Positions 1-7,393 of a stretch of 11,507 nucleotides of DNA are shown here, in pieces (the first letter of the stretch is position 1; every line of letters begins with the position of its first letter). Origin of the DNA: Nephromyces sp. MM_2019 (lineage: Eukaryota; Apicomplexa; Aconoidasida; Nephromycida); NCBI GenBank assembly GCA_015657535.1, contig JADHZB010000971.1, positions 10,895 to 22,401 on the forward strand, written 5' to 3'. Below the pieces are notes generated by a model, which did not search any database, was not told where the DNA came from, and saw only the letters and a list, made by a program, of their open reading frames with translations. The translations under genes were made by a program, and so were the position numbers.

Positions 1-195
1 GTGTGCCTTTGTGTGTGTGCAATTTTGCGGGTGTGCATCTATATGATATATGTGGAATTGTGTGTTTGTGTGCAATTTCGCTTTTGTGTGTGTTTTTCTT
101 CTTTCCGTATTTCTATTGCTTTCCTCCGTATTCTTCAAAATTTTCTCATCTGTTGCTATGATCTTCTTCGTGTGTTTTAAGTATTGGTGCAACAG
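1..195 (+). other. Intron tail upstream of the first visible WDR82 exon
   Basis: TG-rich, pyrimidine-rich sequence ending in the acceptor ...ggtgcaacag before position 196. The next exon starts two bases into a codon, so an upstream exon ending in phase 1 must exist outside the window. An ATG-initiated frame through here reads only low-complexity Phe/Val/Cys and is a shadow. Confidence 0.6.
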
Positions 196-2027
196 CCGTG
201 GGGATTGCAGTGAGCCCTTTAGGGCAGTTAATGCTTGTGTGTTCGAGCGATTCGAAGGTTTATTTATTCTCCGTCAGTCATGATGATCCACTGGTAAAGA
301 TATCCCCTTTATCTCCATGTGTTGTATTTTTGTGTGTGTACTCGAGCTTTGCGATCTATATGATGTAGCACTCTTCGAGTGTCTGTGTGTAAAATGATAG
401 GCTAATCGTCTTTACAGCTTTACTAGCAAGAAGTGTAGTCTTTATGGTGTGATAGCATCTATTATCGGGAGGATTTCAGTGTACTCACAGTGACTGTGTG
501 TTGCTTTTCAGTAGAGGGAATGCTGTGAAACAGTAGGGGAATCCCAATGGTAGCTGGTGGGAATGCTAGGCAAAGAGAGTCTTGAGTGATGCTACGTGAT
601 GCTAGGTAATGTTACTGATGTTAGATAATGCTAGCTTAAGCTTCATATTGCTAGTTAATGTGCGTTATTGCTAGCTTTTTCCAGTTGATACTAGCCTACG
701 TTGTATAGACCCCCAAGAAAGCTAGGCTATACTATATATTTGTTAGCTATAGCCTTAATAGTAGATAAGACTTTATTAACGCACACAATTGACGGTAGTA
801 TTAGCAGTTAATGAGAGATTTCTAAAAACTTCATATATTAACTGTGTGTCTGGGCTAACTCCATATATTCAATGTGTGTTTCCTCTGTGTGTGTGTGTTC
901 CTTCTGTGTGTTTCTCCCTTCTTTCTAACAACCCAGCTGATCCAACTGATAGCTTCTTTGCCTTCTCTCCTTCCATTACTTCGTTTTCTCATGCTCTCTT
1001 CTAACCCGCTTATGTATTATAATATAGCAATCTCTACTTATATAAGCTGCTGTCTAACGTTTTTAGCTCTTTATCTGCCTGCATTAACAGGTAGTTATCC
1101 ATGGAGATTGCAGTCATCCCGTGGCAGCTTTTGATAGTACAGGGATGATCTTTGCCTGTTATTTGGGGAATCAATGCCTGCATTTTTTCGATGCAGCAGC
1201 CTGCAAGAAGGTAAGCATGAAAATCGCGATTTTCTGGTGGGTGTATGTACACTGAGCTAGTTGTTTGCAATCTTTTTTTTTGGTGATTTGTGCCCTCTGT
1301 GTGTGTAAGAAGTTATAAAAGCGGTGCCTATCTTGTGTGCGAAACCGAAATAGAAGCTGTCCCTATCTTGTTTGCGAAGTGATTGAATTCGTATGTATCT
1401 TGTGTGCGAAGAAGTAGAACCCGTCTTTCTCTTGTGTGCTAGGAGTTGAAGCCAGCTATTTCTTTTTTACTTGCTGCATTTACTATGCTTTATCTTTTTC
1501 TTGTTTTAGTTTGGTAGTTTACGTTTTTTGCTGTGCTTGGTGTGTGTGTGTGTGCGTGTGTGTTTTGCCTCTGTATACTTTGATGTTGTCTGCTCGACAA
1601 CATGGAATAGCTCATGTCTTTCCTCAAAAGTGAGTTACAGTACGATCTTCTGATATAAACACACAGGCACACATGTTGTTGTGACTGTCATACTGCACAC
1701 ACTTTATAATTTGGGTTCTATGATTCCCAAAATTTATGTTTTGGGTTCCATGAGGCACACACACCCGCACCATTTGCACACACACTTCTCACACGCTATG
1801 ATAATGAATATCAGTGTTTCTACAGAGTGTAGATTGCTATTGCTCTCTCCTCCTTTGATTAGGGAAGTTTCCTCTGTTTTTCCTTGGCGCATATATTAGA
1901 GCCTGAAGAACGCCCCCTAGTAAGTCTTTTGGGGTATCATCATTATGATGCCTGAATAACCGTAAAGCTTTGGCTTAGGAGTGTGCACGATATGATAAAG
2001 CAGCACACGCACACACATGGGATAGAG

Positions 2028-2058
<31 letters not shown>

Positions 2059-4451
2059 AGAGATAGAGACACACGCTCTAGGAATCGAGAAGTTCAAACT
2101 TACATGGTTTAGCTACCCCCGAACACATACTAAGGATAGAGGCTCCCATGCTCACTCAGACAAGCAAATACATCCATACACAACGGAAGACGCACACAAA
2201 AAGAAAGATACGCTCGCAGGCACACACAAACACGGAACTATAATTTAATGGGCTGGTAGAAGACACATGCAGCATGCTGTTGAATGCTACTAAAGATCTG
2301 TTTATTTCGATTTTTTCTAAGCACTCTTTTATGTTTTTTTTGAGAAACTGCTGCTTGCTGCTGAAAGCCTATACTGCAGAAGTTTCTGTGTGTACATACA
2401 CTCCTTCAAGCTGCTCAGCAGATTTTAGCACCTGTGTGAGTATTCGTATACATACTGGTTTGGTTATGAAGATAGCCTGATACTGATGAAGCTAAAGATG
2501 ATAAAGGTGATGAAGATGATAATGCTGGCATGATGAAGATAACATAATGCTGATAAAATAAAAAAACTTATCCTTGCACCAAAGTAGCTACTTCTCATAT
2601 GCGTGTGTGTGCATTTTCACACACGATATTGTTATCAATGTCTTGAAGAGTGCCTTTGCATAAGCATCAGCATAGCTGTATACTTGTCTCTACAGACTTT
2701 AATGAATACTCTATTCCCACACATCAAAACATACACACCCATGTTCCTGCTTCTTGTGAAAGCTGTCAAAATACTTCTTTTCCTACTCATTTTTTTGCCT
2801 ATAATTTTTTTCTTTCTTCAGTCCATAGAATTCAGTGGCAACAAGTATTTCATTTTGCTGAGTACTTCTTTAGGAAGGCTGTATACTGTAGATGCCTTTT
2901 CCGGAGCTCTGGTGGGTTTTTAAGCGTAGTTGACGCTGGTGTATGTACACTCATTAAAACTGCTTGGTTTGGAGTTTTTTCGCTAACTTTTTCGCATCTT
3001 CAGGAGTAGTTTTTCCTGGTGATGAATCTTCATCTTTGTTTTATTTTTTTCTTATTTTAGATTTGCTGTTCTTTTAATGTTTTTCTTTTTTGGTTGCATC
3101 TTATGGGAATCAATTTGGAATTTTTTTTTTAATTTTTTCGAAAATTCATCAAATTTTCACGTCATTTTGTTGGGGTTTCTCTGCAATTTTTTGAAATTTT
3201 TTTCACATTCTTGAAGATGCCATATTTAAGCCACTTTCTGAATGCTTTTTCATCTCTTTGCAGGTTAAAGTGTTTCGTATCAACGATGAGGCACAAATAT
3301 TCTCTCCGGAAAAGGGGATCTATTGCTATCCTTCGCTATCTGCAGACTCAAAGTTTATTTTTAGTGGTTTGTGTGGATTTTGTAGGCAATAAATACCGCA
3401 AATCGACCTTTTTGTTTGATTTTTCCTGCATCTTTCACTTCTATTGCTCATCCTCTTTAGGCCAAGACTTGATGATTTCCACGATAATCCCTAACAAAAC
3501 CTTTTTTTAATGATTTCTTTGCTTTTTCTGCCTCGAGAATATCCGTAAATATTGCAATATCTCGAGGTTTTTGTTGTCATTTGAGTACCGGGAGCTTATA
3601 ACTTGTGTGTGTGTATGCGTGTGTTCAGGGGCAATGAACTGTGCAGTAAATGTGTGGGAAGCCGAAAACTCAGAGCCCCTTGTAAGCTTAATTGGCCATG
3701 AAGGTAACCCTGTTTTTCTAGTTTTTTAACTTGATTATGTGTGTGTGCGGGTGGATTTTTGTTTGTTTTTGTGTGTGGATGTGTGCAAGCTCATGTATGG
3801 GTTTGCTTATGTGTGTGTGCTTCTCTTTTTGTGTATCTACCTGCAACGTTATATATGTAAGTCCATTTTTTTTTGCATCTATCTACGAATCTGCGTATGT
3901 ATGTGAATCCCTTTTTATTGAACCATCTATCTGAACTCTGTCCGTGTGTATCTCTTCTCAAATAACAAGCTATAAGCTTTTCATATGCTCATATATGCGC
4001 TTTTTCCCTTCTTCACTAGCTCCGCCAATATTTACGAAGTTCAATCCTAACAAAGCTCTGCTTGCTTCAGGTTAGTCCCTTTTCTTAGATGTTTTTTTTG
4101 GAAAATATGTCTGTAATTCATTTCAGAATGAAGGATTTTCAATTGGAATTTTAGTTTCGAGTGTATGTACACCCATTTGTTTGTGTGTGTTGGTGGATGT
4201 GTGTGTGCGTGTGATGTTATTATGTGTGTGAAGTTGGTGTGTGATGTTATTATGTGTGTGAAGTTGGTGTGTGTGATATTGGTGTGCCTTTTTCCATGAA
4301 GCTGTCGTGTGTGTGAATGATTTTAGTGTAGTAGTGTATTATGTGTTTTTCCTTGTGTGTATATGCGTGCATTTTTTTCAACTATTTATCGTCTTCTGTT
4401 GAATTTGGATTTTCAGCTAGTGTATTGTATGGGCCTTTCCTTCTACATTGA
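196..4451 (+). CDS. WDR82: WDR82/Swd2-like WD40 protein, 5' partial, eight exons
   Basis: WD40 beta-propeller protein. In known organisms WDR82/Swd2 is a subunit of SET1/COMPASS H3K4 methyltransferase and of termination/phosphatase complexes in the nucleus. Exons: 196-293, 1091-1210, 1863-1919, 2822-2911, 3264-3366, 3629-3703, 4020-4070, 4417-4451. Phases agree at every junction and translation ends at TGA 4449-4451, giving about 208 residues, close to the family length from the middle of repeat 3 to the C-terminus. Diagnostic blocks in order: VGIAVSPLGQLMLVCSSDSK; VAAFDSTGMIFACYLG (family: PVCSFDPEGLIFAAG); KKGSFLCF; SIEFSGNKYFILLSTSLGRL then VDAFSGAL, the strongest match; PSLSADSKFIFSGA; NVWEAENSEPLVSLIGHE; FTKFNPNKALLASAS. 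All introns are GT-AG (donors gtaaag, gtaagc, gtaagt, gtgggt, gtttgt, gtaacc, gttagt). Exon 3 (19 codons) and the 11-codon final exon, which ends VLYGPFLLH where the family has an aromatic-Leu-Pro motif, are the least certain. The N-terminal repeats lie left of the window. Confidence 0.88.
294..1090 (+). other. WDR82 intron (797 nt) with phased CTAG array
   Basis: Donor gtaaag at 294 and acceptor ttaacag ending at 1090; both flanking exons are in phase 0. The middle (about 588-725) is a degenerate 10/20 bp CTAG-type array listed separately. The rest is T/TG-rich sequence without a coding signal. Confidence 0.75.
588..710. repeat. Degenerate 10/20-bp CTAG-phased repeat
   Basis: GCTA-type motifs recur at 591, 601, 611 (GTTA) and then at 9-10 bp (620, 630). 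From 631 the tetramer CTAG lies at 631, 651, 671 and 691, exactly 20 bp apart. The sequence between motifs is not conserved, so this is a periodic motif array rather than a recent microsatellite. Confidence 0.7.
1211..1862 (+). other. WDR82 intron (652 nt)
   Basis: Strong donor gtaagc at 1211; acceptor tttgattag ending at 1862. It contains the 32-35 bp degenerate tandem repeat at 1329-1455, the 12-mer GTGTATGTACAC at 1241, a TG tract near 1540-1562 and a CA-rich patch at 1755-1795. The small ORFs here are low-complexity shadows. Confidence 0.75.
1322..1455. repeat. Four imperfect 32-35 bp tandem repeats
   Basis: The core TATCTTGTGTGCGAA and variants begin at 1329, 1364, 1396 and about 1428 (periods 35, 32, 32). 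Copy 2 has TTTG for TGTG. Copy 4 has decayed to CTCTTGTGTGCTA. A purine-rich arm (gaa/gaagtaga/ggagttgaagc) follows each core. Confidence 0.75.
1920..2821 (+). other. WDR82 intron (902 nt), CA-rich first half
   Basis: Perfect donor gtaagt at 1920; acceptor tctttcttcag ending at 2821. The first 350 nt are CA-rich, with a pure (CA)n tract at about 2034-2058. A purine-rich GATGAAGAT-like stretch occupies 2478-2530. An inverse copy of the shared 12-mer lies at 2390-2401. The frame read through the 3' part of this intron is a hydrophobic, low-complexity extension of exon 4 and is not coding. Confidence 0.75.
2030..2060. repeat. (CA)n microsatellite
   Basis: An uninterrupted dinucleotide tract inside the intron after the third visible exon. 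It is complementary to the TG tract of the preceding intron. Confidence 0.9.
2912..3263 (+). other. WDR82 intron (352 nt), T-rich
   Basis: Donor gtgggt at 2912; acceptor ctctttgcag ending at 3263. A T-rich body with oligo-T runs, plus one copy of GTGTATGTACAC at 2939-2950. Exon 4 cannot extend past the donor because TAA follows in frame. Confidence 0.75.
3531..3567. other. Inverted repeat (hairpin) inside WDR82 intron 3367-3628
   Basis: CCTCGAGA (3531-3538) is the exact reverse complement of TCTCGAGG (3560-3567). Three further A/T pairs form after a one-base bulge, leaving a loop of about 14 nt. It ends about 60 nt before the intron's acceptor, in an otherwise structureless T-rich intron. 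Confidence 0.6.
3704..4019 (+). other. WDR82 intron (316 nt), TG-rich
   Basis: Donor gtaacc at 3704; acceptor cttcactag ending at 4019; phase 1 on both sides. TG-rich 5' half, T/C-rich 3' half. The Cys/Val-rich ORF here is a low-complexity shadow. Confidence 0.75.
4071..4416 (+). other. Last WDR82 intron (346 nt)
   Basis: Donor gttagt at 4071; acceptor gattttcag ending at 4416. It contains GTGTATGTACAC at 4161-4172 and a perfect 30-bp tandem duplication. Confidence 0.7.
4211..4270. repeat. Perfect 30-bp tandem duplication
   Basis: 4211-4240 and 4241-4270 are identical (start GTGATGTTATTATGTG, end AAGTTGGTGT). A partial third copy, gtgtgatattggtgtg, follows. Complete identity indicates a recent duplication. 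Confidence 0.95.
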
Positions 4452-4695
4452 TTTTGCATGTGTAAATACAAAGTCTTTCTTAGTGTATATACAGCAGCAT
4501 GAAGCAGAGTTTTTCATAGTTTTTTAGCTTGTTCAGAGATAGCTAGCTATATGCTCCTTATTTGATTTTTCATAGCTTAAGTATAGTTTTCTGCTTTATT
4601 CCTAGGCTGTTTAAATCTAGCTTGGTGGCAGCCAGATGCTGCTGTATTGAATTCCTAGATTAATTTCCAGTAGACGTTCTTAATCCTACCTATAA
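4452..4695. other. Region downstream of WDR82, no gene seen
   Basis: AT-rich 3' flank of the WDR82 stop codon with scattered CTAG/AGCT motifs (4543, 4602, 4617, 4655). No polyadenylation signal or coding frame can be assigned. Confidence 0.5.
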
Positions 4696-4767
4696 AACGC
4701 GGAGGATAAAGCTTACACACACAAGGCTGAAGAGCTGTTGTTTCAATATACGGAGTTGATATCTTTG
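4696..4767 (+). other. Possible N-terminal exon of the COG8-like locus
   Basis: The frame opens after TAA 4693-4695 and reads AEDKAYTHKAEELLFQYTE, a helical, charged stretch of ordinary composition. It runs into an oligo-T and pyrimidine tract ending in an acceptor-like tatag at about 4850. Dor1/COG8 proteins begin with helices of this kind, but the match is too short to prove. A cryptic donor may be gttgat just after the TAT ACG GA codons. Confidence 0.22.
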
Positions 4768-5174
4768 AAAACACCTTTTTTTTTTCTTCCTCATCTTCCC
4801 CTTCATTCCCTTCCTCTTCTTCCTGCAATTTCACTTTCTCTTTCGTATAGAGTGTACCTACACTGCAAATCGACGGCGTTTTGCCATACGCAACCTTCCA
4901 GAAATTTTCTTTTTCCTCTTAAAAAGTGCAGATTTCAGCATTTTTAAATCTATTCGCAGCATCGATAATTCATCAATTTTATAGCAAAAAGCTGAATTCT
5001 AGGCTCTTCAACATCTTTGTGCTACTTTAAAAGAGTTTTTTCATTAACAAAGGGCTGCTAACTGCAATAAAGAATTGAAGATCTTCATTTGAATGCCTTC
5101 ATATGGTAGGTGATGTCTGTGTGTAATGCCTTTAGAAGCATTCTCCCAGCCTCATCCTTTTTAGCGTTGCTCCT

Positions 5175-5290
5175 GTGTGTATGTGTGTATGTAGTTATAT
5201 ATGTATCTGTGAGTATGTGTTGATGTATTTGTTTTTATCTCTGTATGTGTGTGTATCTGTGTGTCTATCGATGTTCGTGTGTGTATCTAC
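5175..5290. repeat. TG/TATG low-complexity tract
   Basis: TGTGTGTATGTG-type sequence inside the presumed intron 5106-5476. The Cys/Val/Tyr-rich ORF across it is a shadow. Confidence 0.8.
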
Positions 5291-5583
5291 CATACCTTGC
5301 TATTACCAGTATATCTCTCACACATTTCCACTTAACAATAGGAGCAATATTTTTGACCTAATTGTGGGCTTCCCCTCCTCCTCCTGTATTAATTCCCCTT
5401 TTCTACTCTGATATGTATGTGTGTCTTTGATGAAGCGCTTAATCAAGGATGAAACATTTCTAACACACAGAATGAGGTACGTAGATAAAATCCTTCGATT
5501 GAGAGTTTGGAGTTTTTGGAAGCATCCCGTCAAATAATGCGCTTTAAGAGGATATTTCAGACTCCATTATATAGCGAAAGTCA

Positions 5584-5760
5584 GTGTATGTACATACACA
5601 TGTATAGACTTATACGTGCAAGGCATACATACACGTTTACAAACACACACACATGTTCACACACCCACACTCGTATCTACGCATACACACATATCTATAG
5701 ATATAAGTGCGCACACGTATATATGTATACGTACATACACACACATACACTAATACTAAT
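5584..5760. repeat. TACATACAC/CA tract starting with a 16-bp perfect palindrome
   Basis: GTGTATGTACATACAC (5584-5599) is its own reverse complement. It is followed by CACACA and TATACACACATA sequence to 5760, including GTATATATGTATACGTACAT near 5718-5737. The tract fills the presumed intron 5580-5780 and is complementary in type to the TG tract at 5175-5290. Confidence 0.8.
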
Positions 5761-6566
5761 ATAAAAAACCCCCTTTGAAGAGGAATTGCCCACCATTCAC
5801 TTCATTCGATGCGATGAGGAAGAAACGATGAATACATTCGGTGCGAAGGCCCCTTTTTTTAGCTTTTTCGATGAAAATAGCTTCAAAATCTCAGGAAAAA
5901 CTCCCAACTTCTTCACTTAATTTGAATGATTTAACAGTTTCTCAACTTAGAAGGCCTTAGTAATGCTTTGGCTCTTTTTGATACGCTTTTAAAAACGCGA
6001 GTTTCAATGATAAACAAAAAGCTTTTGATATTACCTCTATCCTGAAGGTGGACTGCTTTTATACACATGTGAAGCATTGGGAGAAGGGGAGTGAACTCCT
6101 GTTAAGAAATGGGTAAGAGAGTGCGTGTGTTAGGCGAAAAAAAAGTCTAAATATCGCTCTCTACCTTTTTTTCTGACATAATGGCTTGGTTTTTCTGTGT
6201 AATTTGACGAAAATAGCGATTTCTCTGCTTCCAAAACTCCATCAATCTGGCTGTGCGTCTCACTTCAACGCTCCAAAAACACCTTCTTTACCACCATTTT
6301 CTTCCGCTTTTTCATCTCAACGCCAGCAAGTATAAGCAGCGTCTACATCTTCTTCTACTTCAAAAAAACTGGCTTTTAAAGTACCTCTTCCTCCAGTATT
6401 TCAACCGTCTTTTCTGCTTCTTCTGGATATGAAAAATTCCCCTCCGCTTGTGGATGTATTTCTTCTTCCTGTTTACAAGCAAGATAAAGCATATTCACTT
6501 GGGTTGAGATGTTGTGTCAGTGTGTGTGCATTAAAATTTGCCTCAAACGCGAAGAAATTTTTTGCA

Positions 6567-6690
6567 AAAAACCCTCTAAAAGCCTGTAAATTTGCATTTC
6601 TATGCATCTGATTGGATATCTTCGGCAAAAAGGGGGGAATTTAGAGCAGAAAAGCCCCTAAATGCCTGTAAATTTGCTTATTATGTACAT
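6567..6690. repeat. Imperfect direct repeat, spacing 82 bp
   Basis: GCCTGTAAATTTGC occurs at 6582 and 6664. It is preceded by AAAA-CCCT-TAAA and followed by a TTAT/TTCTATG-TACAT type sequence in both copies. The two copies are read in the same relative frame as NPLKACKFAF and KPLNACKFAY, in two overlapping ORFs. Confidence 0.6.
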
Positions 6691-6723
6691 TTTGTTGATT
6701 TCGTATGCTTTTTTGGATGCTTT

Positions 6724-6888
6724 TTCCTCTTGGAAAGCTTCAGCATTTTCCGTTTGATTTTTGATCGGAGAAGCTCTCTTCAGACAATTTTAAAGTGCAG
6801 AAATAGCTTCAATTTTCATCAAGTATCAACTCGCTTATCTTCATTTTATATAGAGAACAGTTTAATGAGCGACTTGCTAGCCGATTAA
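6724..6888 (+). CDS. Unrecognised terminal exon-like ORF
   Basis: A frame ending at TAA 6886-6888 reads LLESFSIFRLIFDRRSSLQT and closes with MSDLLAD. Composition is normal. Possible acceptor cttcag near 6742. It could be the last exon of the COG8-like locus: the Phe/Leu/Cys spacing faintly resembles the Dor1 C-terminal helix, but I cannot support that firmly. It belongs to a 98-codon open stretch starting at 6592. Confidence 0.25.
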   Translation, partial: FLLESFSIFRLIFDRRSSLQTILKCRNSFNFHQVSTRLSSFYIENSLMSDLLAD

Positions 6889-6915
6889 AGCTGCATTCTT
6901 GTATGATAGATTCTG

Positions 6916-7212
6916 CTAGTAGCAAAGAGTGCTATTTAACCTTATCTGCAAGAAACTACTGATGCAGAGAGCAGCGAATCTCTGGGAAGAGCTATTAATA
7001 CCTCCATGAGGAGGCGTAGATGCACTAGGATATGAGGGGAATTTAGAAGGGCAGAAATAATGCAGATTTTTGCCATTATATATATGTAGACTCCCTCCTT
7101 CTAAGCCTTGCTTTTGAGTACAATAGCAAGGGCTACGATTCTCTATAAAATTCGGCATATTTTGAGGTTTTAAAGAGTAAGAAGAGAGAATTAAGCTTAC
7201 AACAACACGCAA
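6916..7212 (-). CDS. Unrecognised 98-aa ORF, minus strand
   Basis: Open from ATG at 7212 to a stop at 6916. The middle reads NMPNFIENRSPCYCTQKQGL, then HIYNGKNLHYFC and PSYPSASTPPHGGINSSSQR. Composition is varied rather than repetitive, with five Cys and several Pro-Ser patches. No family is recognised. The start lies in the ATTAAGCTTAC repeat, so a splice acceptor near 7165 may be the true beginning if it is real. The plus strand has no competing long frame. Confidence 0.3.
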   Translation of the reverse strand: MRVVVSLILSSYSLKPQNMPNFIENRSPCYCTQKQGLEGGSLHIYNGKNLHYFCPSKFPSYPSASTPPHGGINSSSQRFAALCISSFLQIRLNSTLCY

Positions 7213-7285
7213 GAAGATTAGATTAAGCTTACGTCAATACACAGGAGGAGTAGGAGGATAGGATTAAGCTTAGATCAACACAAAA
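7185..7285. repeat. Three degenerate TTAAGCTT repeats
   Basis: TTAAGCTT occurs at 7191, 7223 and 7264. Each copy is followed by A-C/GATCAA-ACAC-type and purine-rich AGAAGA/GGAGGA sequence. Spacing is 32 and 41 bp. Confidence 0.6.
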
Positions 7286-7393
7286 GGGTTGCTAAATCAA
7301 AGCAAAAGAAGCAAACTGATGAAAATACTTCTTGCATTAAACAGCAGAAGAATCTACTAACTTTATTAATCATTTTATCTGTTTTCCTACGCT

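Larger units (their letters stand above)
5074..6611 (+). pseudogene. COG8/Dor1-like gene, reading frame apparently broken at A-runs
   Basis: COG8 is a lobe-B subunit of the conserved oligomeric Golgi tethering complex. Coding-like blocks: 5074-5105 (EDLHLNAF, donor gtaggt); 5477-5579 (YVDK, then NPSIESLEFLEASRQI); 5781-5840 (ELPTIHFIRCDEEETMNTF); 5951-6112 (EGLSNALALFDTLLK, then KAFDITSILKVDCF); about 6340-6530 (LAFKVPLPP, then PSFLLLLDMKNSPPLVDVFL). From memory, their order follows Dor1 proteins: 'LEILELPQLMD..RN.YYEEALEL', 'PVIQGIV.EV..SM', 'LRVIGFLRRMDVF', a Pro/Ser linker, and 'VLLDFPPLA..N'. Splice phases fit except at 5487-5491 and 5991-5995, where a -1 step at an A-run is needed. About 150 residues of the usual middle are missing. 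The neighbouring genes show no such defects. It could also be an intact gene with homopolymer errors, or not COG8 at all. Confidence 0.42.

Noticed and set aside
50..283. 77-codon ORF at the left edge
   Set aside because: Wrong frame over the first WDR82 exon. The WD40 frame ends cleanly at the gtaaag donor.
2603..3009. 106- and 119-codon plus ORFs with a membrane-like segment
   Set aside because: The first is WDR82 exon 4 read back into its upstream intron, and the second is another frame of the same DNA. The exon itself starts at 2822 after a strong acceptor.
4850..4920. Glutathione-transferase-like VPTLQIDG peptide
   Set aside because: Eight residues only. No thioredoxin-fold sequence upstream, and the frame stops after 23 codons.
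6333..7390. Stop-codon reassignment (TAA/TAG read as Gln)
   Set aside because: TAA in QQV-TAA-AAS (6333) and before the 7394 ORF would look natural as Gln. But 6333 can be intronic (donor at 6091, acceptor before 6340), removing TAA and TAG lengthens every random frame, and WDR82 and LAS1 contain no TAA or TAG while their Gln codons are CAA/CAG.
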